The notes below the pieces were generated by a model. It saw only the letters and a program-made list of their open reading frames with translations, was not told where the DNA came from and made no database searches. This document shows, in pieces, positions 1 through 7,651 of a stretch of 29,916 nucleotides of DNA. The position numbers and the translations under genes are program-made. Position 1 is the stretch's first letter; each line of letters starts with the position of its first letter. The DNA is taken from assembly GCA_041655275.1 (NCBI GenBank), contig JBBAFU010000022.1, forward strand, positions 1 to 29,916. The letters are read 5' to 3'. This DNA is from JAJYRX01 sp041655275 (lineage in GTDB: Bacteria; Pseudomonadota; Gammaproteobacteria; Burkholderiales; Burkholderiaceae_B).

Positions 1-59
1 TGTGTAAGTGCAGCAATGCATTGAGCTAACCAGTACTAATTGCCCGTGCGGCTTGATCC
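1..59 (+). rRNA. 23S ribosomal RNA, 3' end (partial)
   Basis: The first bases match the conserved 3' end of bacterial 23S rRNA, including the stretch GAGCTAACCAGTACTAAT followed by GCCCGTGCGGCTTGATCC. The gene runs off the left edge of the window. The exact mature 3' end is uncertain by a few bases, because the closing helix pairs with the 23S 5' end, which is not in view. A 5S rRNA follows about 150 bases later, as in a standard rrn operon. Confidence 0.9.
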
Positions 60-105
60 CATAACCTTGATGAGAGGTTATGGCCAAAGGGTGCGTTGCC
101 CTTTG
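60..105 (+). other. 23S-5S spacer with two hairpins (probable rRNA processing structures)
   Basis: Two perfect inverted repeats lie directly after the 23S end. CATAACCT at 60-67 pairs with AGGTTATG at 75-82, and CAAAGGG at 85-91 pairs with CCCTTTG at 99-105. Neither is followed by a T run, so they are more likely folding or RNase processing elements of the rRNA precursor than terminators. The rest of the spacer up to 209 shows no gene. Confidence 0.45.
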
Positions 106-209
106 TGAAGTGCCGTGCCACAACACACACAAACACAATCCGCATGCAGGCGCATCAAATCAACTGCGCACATGCACTACCTCATATCCGTGCTGATTCC
201 CCTTTTTTC

Positions 210-324
210 GCCTGACGACCATAGCAAGGTGGCCCCACTCCTTCCCATCCCGAACAGGATCGTGAAACGCCTTCGCGCCGATGATAGTGGACCTCGCGTC
301 TGTGAAAGTAGGTCATCGTCAGGC
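210..324 (+). rRNA. rrf: 5S ribosomal RNA
   Basis: The sequence is a typical betaproteobacterial 5S rRNA of about 115 bases. The terminal helix is visible: GCCTGACGA at 210-218 is perfectly complementary to TCGTCAGGC at 316-324. The internal conserved blocks CCCATCCCGAACAGGA, GTGAAACGCC, GCGCCGATGATAGT and GTGAAAGTAGGTCATCG are all present in order. It is the last gene of the rRNA operon and is followed by a strong terminator. Confidence 0.96.
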
Positions 325-338
325 AACCCGATACAACG

Positions 339-376
339 AAAACACCCCGCATCAATACATGCGGGGTGTTTTTGTT
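339..376 (+). terminator. Intrinsic terminator of the rRNA operon
   Basis: AACACCCCGCAT at 341-352 is perfectly complementary to ATGCGGGGTGTT at 359-370, with a six-base loop. The downstream arm runs into TTTTTGTTT. A 12-bp GC-rich stem plus a T tract 15 bases after the 5S rRNA is a textbook factor-independent terminator. Confidence 0.93.
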
Positions 377-405
377 TGTGACAAATATAAATAATAAGGT
401 ATATT
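376..405 (+). promoter_or_regulatory. Candidate sigma-70 promoter of pyc
   Basis: TTGTGA at 376-381 (4 of 6 to the -35 consensus) and TATATT at 400-405 (5 of 6 to the -10 consensus) are separated by 18 bases in an AT-rich stretch between the rrn terminator and the pyc start codon at 431. Initiation would fall near 412, giving a leader of about 20 bases. This is a pattern match only. Confidence 0.45.
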
Positions 406-430
406 TGGCACTGAACTTTTCAGAGCCGTC

Positions 431-3400
431 ATGAATACCTCGTTGAAAAGCAATAATTTCTCATTTAATCGTCTTTTGATTGCCAATCGCGGTGAAATCG
501 CAATTCGTGTGATGCGCGCCGCCGCAGAGCTTGGTATCGAGACGGTGGCCATCTATTCACACGAAGACCGGTTTTCGCTGCATCGCTTCAAGGCCGATCA
601 GAGTTATTGCATCGGAGTCCCTGGAAAACCTCTGGCAGCCTATCTCGATATCGAGGCCATTCTGGCCGTCGCGCGTACTGTAGGCGTGGACGCGATTCAT
701 CCCGGTTACGGGTTTCTCTCGGAAAACCCGGAGTTCGCCGAAGCCTGTGCCGCGGCTGGTATCACTTTCATCGGACCTTCGCCATCCGTCATGCGCCAGT
801 TGGGCAACAAGGTGGCGGCGCGCGCGCTGGCGCAGGCGGCCGGCGCTCCGGTGGTTCCCGCCAGTGCCGCACTGCCCGAAGATGCGCAAACCATCACGCA
901 GATGGCCGCTGCAGTGGGCTATCCGCTCATGTGCAAGGCCAGCTGGGGCGGCGGCGGTCGCGGCATGCGCGAGATCGACCACGAAGCGCAGCTGCTCGAG
1001 AGCGTGCAACAGGCGCGGCGCGAGGCCGGTGCTGCCTTTGGCAATGACGAAGTCTATCTCGAGCGGCGTATCCGGCGGGCCCAGCACATAGAAATCCAGC
1101 TGCTTGGCGATGGGTATGGCAATCTCGTGCATCTGTACGAGCGTGACTGCTCGGTGCAGCGGCGTCACCAGAAAGTGGTCGAGCGTACACCCGCGCACTT
1201 TCTGAGCGCCAATCCCCAGATTCGCCAGGCCCTGTGCGATGCCGCGCTGGCGATCGGGCGGCGCGTGCAATACAGCAATGCCGGGACCGTCGAGTTCCTG
1301 CTGGATCGCGACAGTGGCGAATTCTTCTTCATCGAAGTCAATCCCCGCATACAGGTGGAGCATACGGTGACGGAGATGGTGACCGATATCGATCTGGTGA
1401 AGGCACAGATCCGTATCGCAGCCGGCGCGCGCATCGGCACGCCCGAGTCCGGCGTTCCGGCCCAGGAGGATATCGTGTTCAGGGGCAGCGCCATTCAATG
1501 CCGCATCACGACCGAGGATCCTGAAAACCAGTTCGTGCCCGATTACGGACGCCTGCTGGCCTACCGCAGCCCGGCCGGCCTGGGTGTGCGGCTGGATGCC
1601 GGGACGGCTTACGGCGGCGCCGTCATCACGCCGTATTATGATTCGCTGCTCGTCAAGGTCACCACTTCGGCCACGAATGACGAAGAGGCCATTGCCCGCA
1701 TGGATCGTGCACTGCGTGAATTCCGGGTGCGTGGCCTGTCCACGAACCTGAAGTTCCTGCTCAACGTCATCAATCATCCCGTCTTTCGCAGTGGCGATTG
1801 CACGACGGATTTCATCGACCGCACGCCGGAGCTGTTCAGGTTTGAACCCCGGCGGGATCGTGGGACACGCCTGCTCGGTTTTCTGGCGGAAGTCATCGTC
1901 AATGGCAATCCGCTTGTCCAGGGCCGGAAGCTGCCGGCGCATGTGCCGGTTGCGCCGTTGCCCGGCCGCAGCGTCTTGCATGGCGATGCCCCGCCCACGG
2001 GCCTGCGTGACCGGCTCCGCTCGGATGGTCCCGAAGCCTTTGCACGCTGGATGCGTGCGTATGAAAAGGCGCTCATCACGGACACCACCATGCGTGATGC
2101 GCATCAGTCGCTCGTTGCGACCAGCATGCGTACGGACGACATGGTGCGCATTGCGCCGTATTATGCCCGCATGCTGCCGGCGCTGCTCTCCGTGGAGTGC
2201 TGGGGCGGGGCCACGTTCGATGTGAGCCTGCGTTTTCTGCACGAAGATCCCTGGGATCGTCTGCGCCGCCTGCGTGAAGCAATGCCCAACCTTCTGCTGC
2301 AGATGCTGTTGCGCGCTTCCAATGCAGTGGGCTATACGAATTATCCTGACAATGTCGTGCGCCACTTCGTGCGGCAGGCTGCGCTCAACGGTATCGATAT
2401 CTTCCGCGTGTTCGACGCGCTCAATGATGTCGACAATATGCGCGTCGCCATCGACGCGGTACTCGAGACGGGCGCACTGTGCGAGGCGGCCATCTGCTAT
2501 ACCGGCAACGTGCTGGACGGTGGGCGCAACGTCTATGATCTTGCCTATTACGTGCGCCACGCGCATGCGCTCGAGAAGGCCGGAGCGCATATTCTCTGCA
2601 TCAAGGACATGGCGGGTGTCTGCCGTCCCGAGGCGATACGTCTGCTGGCGCGTACGCTGCGCTCCGAGACCCGCCTGCCCCTGCATTTTCACACGCACGA
2701 CACCAGCGGTATCGGTTCGGCCTCGGTGCTGGCGGCAATAGAGGCCGGTTGCGACGCTGTGGATGCGGCGATGGCACCCTGGAGCGGCGTCACCTCGCAG
2801 CCAAATCTCGACGCCATCGTCATGGCCCTGCGGGATTCGCGGCACGACACCGGCCTGGACCCGCTGGCCCTGCGTCAGATATCACGCTATTGGGAAGTGG
2901 TGCGCCAGGGCTATTCCGCATTCGAGAGCGAGTTGCGCAGCGGCACTGCAGATGTCTACCATCACGCCATGCCGGGCGGACAATATACAAATCTGCGGGC
3001 CCAGGCACGCGCGCTCGGCGTGGAGCACCGCTGGCCGGAAGTGGCCGATGCCTATGCCACGGTCAACCAGCTGTTCGGCGACATCGTCAAGGTGACGCCC
3101 ACCTCCAAGGTTGTGGGCGATATGGCGCTGTACATGGTGACCAGCGGCATGACGGCCGATGATGTGCTCGACCCGGATCGCGAACTTGACTTCCCGGAAT
3201 CCGTCACCCAGTTCTTCCGCGGTGCGCTGGGTCGCCCGGAGCGGGGGTTTCCCGAGGCCTTGCAGCAGAAGGTGCTCAAGGGACAGCCGGTCATTGAAGG
3301 CCGGCCCGGTGCCTTGCTGCCTGCCGAGGATCTGGAGGCCGCCCGTGCCCGGGCAAGCGCCATGCTGGAGGCGGAAGCTGCGGGCGACACCGACCTGGCG

Positions 3401-3916
3401 TCCTATCTGATGTATCCGGCGGTGTTCGAGCAATATGCCGCACAGCGGGCCCGTTATGGCGATCTGTCCATACTGCCCTCCAGCGCTTTCTTCTACGGCA
3501 TGCAGCCGCATGACGAGATCACAGTCAACCTCGAAGCGGGCAAGACGCTGGTAATCCGCTATCTGACCAGCACCGAAGCGAATCAGAATGGCTGGCGGCG
3601 CGTATTCTTCGAGCTCAACGGGCAGTCGCGTGTGGTTCAGGTGGCCGAAAAAGGCAAGGCACCGGCGAGCGCCCGTCCCAAGGCCGACCCGGGCAATCCG
3701 GCGCATGTGGCGGCGCCCATGCCCGGCATGATCGCCGGTCTGGCCGTAACGGACGGTCAGCGTGTGACTGCCGGGGATCCCCTGCTGGTGATCGAAGCGA
3801 TGAAGATGGAGACCACCCTGAGTGCCCCCTGCGACGGCGTCGTGAGTGACATTACCGTTGCTGCAGGCACGCGGGTGGAGTCCAGGGATCTCCTGATGGT
3901 ACTCGCACCCGCCTGA
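431..3916 (+). CDS. pyc: Pyruvate carboxylase (single-chain, 1161 aa)
   Basis: It carboxylates pyruvate to oxaloacetate using ATP and bicarbonate, an anaplerotic step in the cytoplasm. All domains of a one-chain enzyme are visible. The N-terminal biotin carboxylase has RLLIANRGEIAIR near residue 15, the glycine-rich ATP loop KASWGGGGRGM, RDCSVQRRHQK, and FIEVNPRIQVEH. The carboxyltransferase barrel starts at DTTMRDAHQSL near 550, has the metal-site block CIKDMAGVCRP with the lysine that is carboxylated in this family, and HFHTHDTSG. The C-terminal biotinyl domain carries EAMKMET with the biotinylated lysine at 1125. Length is normal for the family. The ATG has only a weak ribosome site (CAGAG). 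The gene sits right after the rrn terminator, probably with its own promoter, and converges on the next unit. Confidence 0.97.
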   Translation: MNTSLKSNNFSFNRLLIANRGEIAIRVMRAAAELGIETVAIYSHEDRFSLHRFKADQSYCIGVPGKPLAAYLDIEAILAVARTVGVDAIHPGYGFLSENPEFAEACAAAGITFIGPSPSVMRQLGNKVAARALAQAAGAPVVPASAALPEDAQTITQMAAAVGYPLMCKASWGGGGRGMREIDHEAQLLESVQQARREAGAAFGNDEVYLERRIRRAQHIEIQLLGDGYGNLVHLYERDCSVQRRHQKVVERTPAHFLSANPQIRQALCDAALAIGRRVQYSNAGTVEFLLDRDSGEFFFIEVNPRIQVEHTVTEMVTDIDLVKAQIRIAAGARIGTPESGVPAQEDIVFRGSAIQCRITTEDPENQFVPDYGRLLAYRSPAGLGVRLDAGTAYGGAVITPYYDSLLVKVTTSATNDEEAIARMDRALREFRVRGLSTNLKFLLNVINHPVFRSGDCTTDFIDRTPELFRFEPRRDRGTRLLGFLAEVIVNGNPLVQGRKLPAHVPVAPLPGRSVLHGDAPPTGLRDRLRSDGPEAFARWMRAYEKALITDTTMRDAHQSLVATSMRTDDMVRIAPYYARMLPALLSVECWGGATFDVSLRFLHEDPWDRLRRLREAMPNLLLQMLLRASNAVGYTNYPDNVVRHFVRQAALNGIDIFRVFDALNDVDNMRVAIDAVLETGALCEAAICYTGNVLDGGRNVYDLAYYVRHAHALEKAGAHILCIKDMAGVCRPEAIRLLARTLRSETRLPLHFHTHDTSGIGSASVLAAIEAGCDAVDAAMAPWSGVTSQPNLDAIVMALRDSRHDTGLDPLALRQISRYWEVVRQGYSAFESELRSGTADVYHHAMPGGQYTNLRAQARALGVEHRWPEVADAYATVNQLFGDIVKVTPTSKVVGDMALYMVTSGMTADDVLDPDRELDFPESVTQFFRGALGRPERGFPEALQQKVLKGQPVIEGRPGALLPAEDLEAARARASAMLEAEAAGDTDLASYLMYPAVFEQYAAQRARYGDLSILPSSAFFYGMQPHDEITVNLEAGKTLVIRYLTSTEANQNGWRRVFFELNGQSRVVQVAEKGKAPASARPKADPGNPAHVAAPMPGMIAGLAVTDGQRVTAGDPLLVIEAMKMETTLSAPCDGVVSDITVAAGTRVESRDLLMVLAPA

Positions 3917-3922
3917 GTTGCC

Positions 3923-3940
3923 GGCCCGGGTTGCCGGGCC
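3923..3940. terminator. GC-rich hairpin between convergent genes
   Basis: GGCCCGG at 3923-3929 pairs perfectly with CCGGGCC at 3934-3940 around a GTTG loop, in the 34-base gap between the convergent stops of pyc and the UroD-like gene. There is no T run on either side, so it may be a weak bidirectional terminator or an mRNA-end stabilising hairpin. Confidence 0.4.
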
Positions 3941-3950
3941 GTGCCAGTCG

Positions 3951-4946
3951 CTAGCGCGGCCGGCGTACGGTGTCGATCACGGTGCGGATGGCCTCGTCGC
4001 TCGTCTCGATGTGCAGCACGCAACCGGGTGCCAGCATCAGGCGCCGGCCGCCCGTCTGCTCGATGGCGTCTTCGACCTCGCGCCGTATATCATCCTGCGA
4101 ACCCTGCATCATGACCTGCATCTCGCTCAGGCCGCCAACCAGCGCCTTGCCCTTGAACGCGTCCATGCCTTCCCGCAGGGAGGGCAGGGTTTCACGATCA
4201 TGCCAGTTGATCATGTGCACCGGGTAGTCGGCCAGGCTTTCCACCATGATGTCATGACCGTGGGCATGCAGCATGTTCACGCGCGTGCGATCCTTCACAG
4301 CCGCGAGGATCTGCAGGTCGAAGCGCTTGCCGAAGCGTTCGAACTCCGCCACGTCAAGCAGGCGATGCGAGGCCTGCTGGGTGGCCAGAAAGATACCATC
4401 CGCGCCCGCGGCCAGGCTGTCGTTGATCGTCTCTATGGTCGTTTCGGTGATGGCCGCCAGCGCCGCCTCGACGCTGTCCGGGTACAGGCGCAAATCGGCG
4501 TAGAGGCGATCGCCCGCCATCTTGAAGGCGGTCGTGATCGGGCTGAAGATGGTCATCAGCACCGGTGCTTCGCCGCGCAGGTTGCGCGTGATATGGGCCA
4601 GCGCCTCATTCTGGCGTGCGATCGGGCCGATGCGTGTCGATACCGGCTTGATCAGATCCCAGTCGGACGGCTTGCGGATGGCCGGCTCGATTACCGAGCG
4701 CGCGCCGATGCTGATGCCCAGGTATTGCGAGAAAGCGCCCCAGGCCTCGGCGCTGTAGGTGCCCGAAGGTGAGTATTTGACCAGGTCAAAATCCCATTTG
4801 CGCTGCCACTCCAGTGTGCGCAGCACCAGCTTGGATACATGCAGGTCTTCTTCCGGAAAGTGACGCCACAGCGACACCGCCGGATAATCGCTCGCTTCGC
4901 CCGCAATGCAGGCCTGGACGCGTTCCCAGTGATCCATTTTCTTCAT
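3951..4946 (-). CDS. Uroporphyrinogen decarboxylase-fold (URO-D superfamily) protein, function unknown
   Basis: About 331 aa, resembling the URO-D / corrinoid methyltransferase superfamily. It has the N-terminal WERVQACIAGE opening, a central SPITTAFKMAG block, AAGADGIFLATQQAS, and the C-terminal GGLSEMQVMMQGSQDD followed by LMLAPGCVL. In the MtaA/CmuA branch, zinc is held by H-x-C and a later C. Here I see H-A-H-G-H-D (238-243, counted from an upstream TTG start) and C320 in APGC, so a modified metal site is possible. It is unlikely to be the haem enzyme HemE, whose hallmark motifs I do not see. The start is uncertain: TTG at 4979, ATG at 4946 (chosen, since homology begins here) or ATG at 4937; none has a good ribosome site. 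It is last in a unit with a reductase and a Bug receptor. Confidence 0.75.
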   Translation of the reverse strand: MKKMDHWERVQACIAGEASDYPAVSLWRHFPEEDLHVSKLVLRTLEWQRKWDFDLVKYSPSGTYSAEAWGAFSQYLGISIGARSVIEPAIRKPSDWDLIKPVSTRIGPIARQNEALAHITRNLRGEAPVLMTIFSPITTAFKMAGDRLYADLRLYPDSVEAALAAITETTIETINDSLAAGADGIFLATQQASHRLLDVAEFERFGKRFDLQILAAVKDRTRVNMLHAHGHDIMVESLADYPVHMINWHDRETLPSLREGMDAFKGKALVGGLSEMQVMMQGSQDDIRREVEDAIEQTGGRRLMLAPGCVLHIETSDEAIRTVIDTVRRPR

Positions 4947-5025
4947 GCCGTCGAAATACCAATGATTGTGTTGAAACAAGACGCCCGGGATCGGGCACGG
5001 GCCCGACGGGTGTCATCCGGGCAGC

Positions 5026-5883
5026 TCAGGCCGTCCAGGCGAGGCTTTGTACCCCGGCTTGCGTGCCGTGCTGCCTGCAGGCCTGCTCAATCCGTTCGAG
5101 CAGGCCATCCAGCAATTGTGCGTTGATGCCCAGTGCCAGGGCTTCCTCCCGGGCGAGCTTCAGATCCTTGCGCAGCATTCCGAGCGTGAAGCCGACCTGG
5201 GGATCGGCGGCAATCATCTTGCGCACATAGGCGGAAAACATCCAGCCCGATGCCGATCCGTGTGACAGCGCGGTATGGACACGCTCCGCATCCAGTCCCG
5301 CTGCGCGTGCCATCGCAGCGCCCTGGGCCACGCCGGTCAGCGCGCCCGCCATCATGACCTGGTTGATGAGCTTCATGCGATAACCGCTGCCGGCGGGGCC
5401 GCAATGGCTGATCTGGCCGGCCAGTGGCGCGAGCAATGGCTTCAGGCGCTCCAGCACCGGTTCCTCACCGCCGACGAACAGCGTGAGCTGCCCCTGCCGT
5501 GCGCCCCGGACGCCGCCGGTGACGGGGCTGTCCAGCCAGTGCAGGCCATGCTGCGCCATGAGTGGCGCGAGCCGGTCGGCGGCTACGGGCCCCGCCGTGG
5601 TCAGGTCGATCAGATCGCTGCCGCTGCCGAGGTGCGGCGCCAGCGCGCTGTGCACCTCAAGCACATCTTCGGTACTGCGCAGCATCGTGAAGACCTGCCG
5701 GCATTGCCGGCCCAGGCTCGCCAGATCGGGAGCCCAGAGGGCACCCTGTTCAAGCAGGGGCTGTGCCGCCTCGCGCCGGCGCGCCCATAGCATCAGGCGG
5801 TAGCCGGCATCGACCAGGCGCTGGGCCATGGGCATGCCCATGGCCCCCAGGCCCAGCCATCCAACGGGCGTGTTGCTGCTCAC
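5026..5883 (-). CDS. NAD(P)-dependent beta-hydroxyacid dehydrogenase (3-hydroxyisobutyrate dehydrogenase family)
   Basis: 285 aa, the usual length for this family, which oxidises beta-hydroxyacids or reduces the matching semialdehydes in the cytoplasm. The N-terminal Rossmann motif GLGAMG is at 11-16. The substrate-binding block DSPVTGG is at 118-124, and the C-terminal helical domain carries GSGYRMKLINQ with the catalytic lysine at 171. The start is GTG, two bases past the stop of the Bug receptor gene, so the two are translationally linked. The substrate cannot be named from sequence: 3-hydroxyisobutyrate, tartronate semialdehyde and related compounds are all possible. The neighbouring Bug receptor suggests an imported organic acid. 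Confidence 0.88.
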   Translation of the reverse strand: MSSNTPVGWLGLGAMGMPMAQRLVDAGYRLMLWARRREAAQPLLEQGALWAPDLASLGRQCRQVFTMLRSTEDVLEVHSALAPHLGSGSDLIDLTTAGPVAADRLAPLMAQHGLHWLDSPVTGGVRGARQGQLTLFVGGEEPVLERLKPLLAPLAGQISHCGPAGSGYRMKLINQVMMAGALTGVAQGAAMARAAGLDAERVHTALSHGSASGWMFSAYVRKMIAADPQVGFTLGMLRKDLKLAREEALALGINAQLLDGLLERIEQACRQHGTQAGVQSLAWTA

Positions 5884-5885
5884 GC

Positions 5886-6869
5886 TTACTGCTTCTGGAT
5901 ACCGGCCTTTTCAATGACTTCGGCCCACTTGGCGGTTTCATCCACCAGGTGCTTGTTGCCCTGCTCACGCGTGCCGCCCAGGGGGCTGGCGCCCAGGCTG
6001 TTCAGCTTCTCCAGAACGGCTTCGTCCTTGAGCAGGCCATTCAGGCCTTCGTTGAGCTTGTCCAGAACGGCGTCCGGCGTGCCCGTGGGGGCCAGCAGTG
6101 CAAACCATGTCGAGGACAGCAGTGAGGGATAGCCTTGCTCGGCCATTGTCGGAACATCCGGCAGCACCGGCGAGCGCTGCTCGCTCATGATGGCCAGCGC
6201 GCGTACGCGGTCAGCCTCGACCATGGCACGGATGCCGGGCACCAACTGGAACATCATCTGGATGTCGCCGCCGATCATGTCAGTCGTGCCTTCGGCGGGG
6301 CTGTTGTAGGGTACGTGCTCGAGCTTGGTTCCGGTTTCGTTCTGGAACAGCTCGGCGGCCAGGTGCATGGAGCTGCCGATGCCGGTAGAGCCGGCGTTGA
6401 GCTCGTTGGGGTGTTCCTTGGCGTACTTGACCAGATCATCCACGGAATGAATCGGCAGATCCTTGTTGATTACCAGGATGTTGGGGACTTCTGCAACCAG
6501 GCCGATCACTTCGAAATCCTTGACGGGATCGTAGCTCAGCTTCTTGAACATGCTGGGATTGACCGCCAGGGTGCCGGCCCAGGAAAAGAGCAGGTGGTAG
6601 CCGTCTGCTTTGGCCTTGGATGCTTCCGTGGCACCGATGATGCCGTTGGCGCCCGGCTTGTTCAGCGGAACCGCCTTGATGTTCAGTTGTTTTTCCAGCC
6701 CGTCCGCCACGATGCGGCCCAGGGCGTCACCCGTACCGGTGCCACCGCCGATGGGCAGGATGACTTCGACCGTATGACCGGGCTCTGGCCAGTCGGCCGC
6801 CTGTGCGGACAACCCCAGTGCCAGCGAGGACAAGCTTGCAACCAGTGCTTGTTGTACGAATTTCTTCAT
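5886..6869 (-). CDS. Bug-family (TctC) tripartite tricarboxylate transporter substrate-binding receptor
   Basis: 327 aa. A signal peptide (MKK, then a hydrophobic stretch ending ALGLSAQA, cleaved near residue 24) points to the periplasm. The mature part has the Bug-family layout: an early VEVILPIGGGTGTGDALGR ligand-loop region, NKPGANGIIG, VNPSMFKKLSYDPVKDFE, LVAEVPNILVINKDLP, and the C-terminal LLAPTGTPDAVLDKLNEGL. The reading frame stays open upstream to 7175, but ATG 6869 is the start: it has a strong ribosome site (GAGAGG) and the signal peptide begins there. These receptors capture carboxylates or other small acids. No TctA/TctB membrane subunits are nearby, which is common for the many orphan Bug proteins of Alcaligenaceae. 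It is first in the unit with the reductase and UroD-like genes. Confidence 0.93.
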   Translation of the reverse strand: MKKFVQQALVASLSSLALGLSAQAADWPEPGHTVEVILPIGGGTGTGDALGRIVADGLEKQLNIKAVPLNKPGANGIIGATEASKAKADGYHLLFSWAGTLAVNPSMFKKLSYDPVKDFEVIGLVAEVPNILVINKDLPIHSVDDLVKYAKEHPNELNAGSTGIGSSMHLAAELFQNETGTKLEHVPYNSPAEGTTDMIGGDIQMMFQLVPGIRAMVEADRVRALAIMSEQRSPVLPDVPTMAEQGYPSLLSSTWFALLAPTGTPDAVLDKLNEGLNGLLKDEAVLEKLNSLGASPLGGTREQGNKHLVDETAKWAEVIEKAGIQKQ

Positions 6870-7005
6870 GATTTGACCTCTCTGATTCTTGACTTGATGC
6901 TCGAGCGCTCGCACCCGCACCCCTTGCTGCGGACGCGAGTACTGAGCACGCCATAGTACACCAAGATGTTGGGTCCAAGCCCGCAAACCCTTGCAGGGCA
7001 TAGGC

Positions 7006-7647
7006 TCAAACGGGCATGCCGGCCCGGCGCAGCAGCTGGATGGTTTCGTAGGCCGGCAGGCCCATGACACCGGAATGGCTGCCGGAAAGATGGCGCACGA
7101 AGGCGGCGGCCCGGCCCTGGATGGCGTAGGCGCCGGCCTTGCCCATGGGTTCGCCGCCGGCGCAGTAGCGCGCAATCATGTCGTCGTCCAGGACGGCGAA
7201 CTGGACAATGCTTTCCTGAAGGGCTTCGAGCCGCCGGTCGCCATGCGCAAGTACAACGGCGGTCATCACCTGGTGGCTGCGCCCCGAGAGCCGGCGCAGG
7301 CTGGCGGCGGCATCGTCGGCATCTGCGGGCTTGCCGAGGATCTCGCCATCGAGCACGACGCAGGTATCGGCCGTCAGTACCAGGGCGTGTTCGGGGCGGG
7401 GCAGTGCCGGCGCGTCATGATGCGTGCGCGGATATGTGTGCAGACCCTGCAGCCAGGCGAGTGCCTGCTGTGCCTTCTCGCGTGCCGTACGGCAGACATA
7501 ACACCTGGGCGTTTCGCCCGGCAGACGGGGTTCGTCCTCGCCTTCGGGCGCCGGCACATGCACGACGCGATGCGCAATGCCCAGCTGGTCGAGGATTTCA
7601 TGGCGTCGGGGGCTGGCGGAGGCCAGCAGCAGCTCCAGCGCAGCCAC
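7006..7647 (-). CDS. maf: Maf-family nucleoside triphosphate pyrophosphatase (YhdE-like)
   Basis: 213 aa. Maf proteins hydrolyse nucleotides such as dTTP, UTP and modified forms to monophosphates in the cytoplasm. Visible motifs are SASPRR at 10-15, TADTCVV with the metal-binding Asp near 94, and GEPMGKAGAYAIQG with Lys170 and Gln177. The KAGAY-IQG form fits the YhdE (dTTP/UTP) branch rather than YceF. It is somewhat long for the family: about 20 residues around 65-85, rich in His and Pro, look inserted, and a CYVC motif is at 49-52. The start is GTG at 7647, only four bases after the pyk stop, with no clear ribosome site, so it is probably coupled to pyk. Confidence 0.9.
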   Translation of the reverse strand: MAALELLLASASPRRHEILDQLGIAHRVVHVPAPEGEDEPRLPGETPRCYVCRTAREKAQQALAWLQGLHTYPRTHHDAPALPRPEHALVLTADTCVVLDGEILGKPADADDAAASLRRLSGRSHQVMTAVVLAHGDRRLEALQESIVQFAVLDDDMIARYCAGGEPMGKAGAYAIQGRAAAFVRHLSGSHSGVMGLPAYETIQLLRRAGMPV

Positions 7648-7651
7648 GCGA

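Noticed and set aside
60..209. tRNA gene in the 23S-5S spacer
   Set aside because: No cloverleaf or T-loop GTTCGA-type sequence is visible; only two simple hairpins are present.
115..381. 88-codon plus-strand frame over the 5S rRNA
   Set aside because: It covers the 5S rRNA and the rrn terminator, so it is an RNA region and not a protein gene.
557..2845. 762-codon open frame on the minus strand inside pyc
   Set aside because: It lies wholly antisense to a gene with complete pyruvate carboxylase motifs. Long antisense frames are expected in GC-rich DNA, and the translation shows no known domain.
3951..4946. Assignment as HemE (uroporphyrinogen decarboxylase), given hemF nearby
   Set aside because: The protein keeps only the fold-level pattern, lacks HemE hallmark motifs and sits in a unit with a Bug receptor and a dehydrogenase.
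5886..7175. Extended 429-residue form of the Bug receptor
   Set aside because: The signal peptide and ribosome site place the start at 6869. The extra N-terminal residues are low-complexity and overlap maf.
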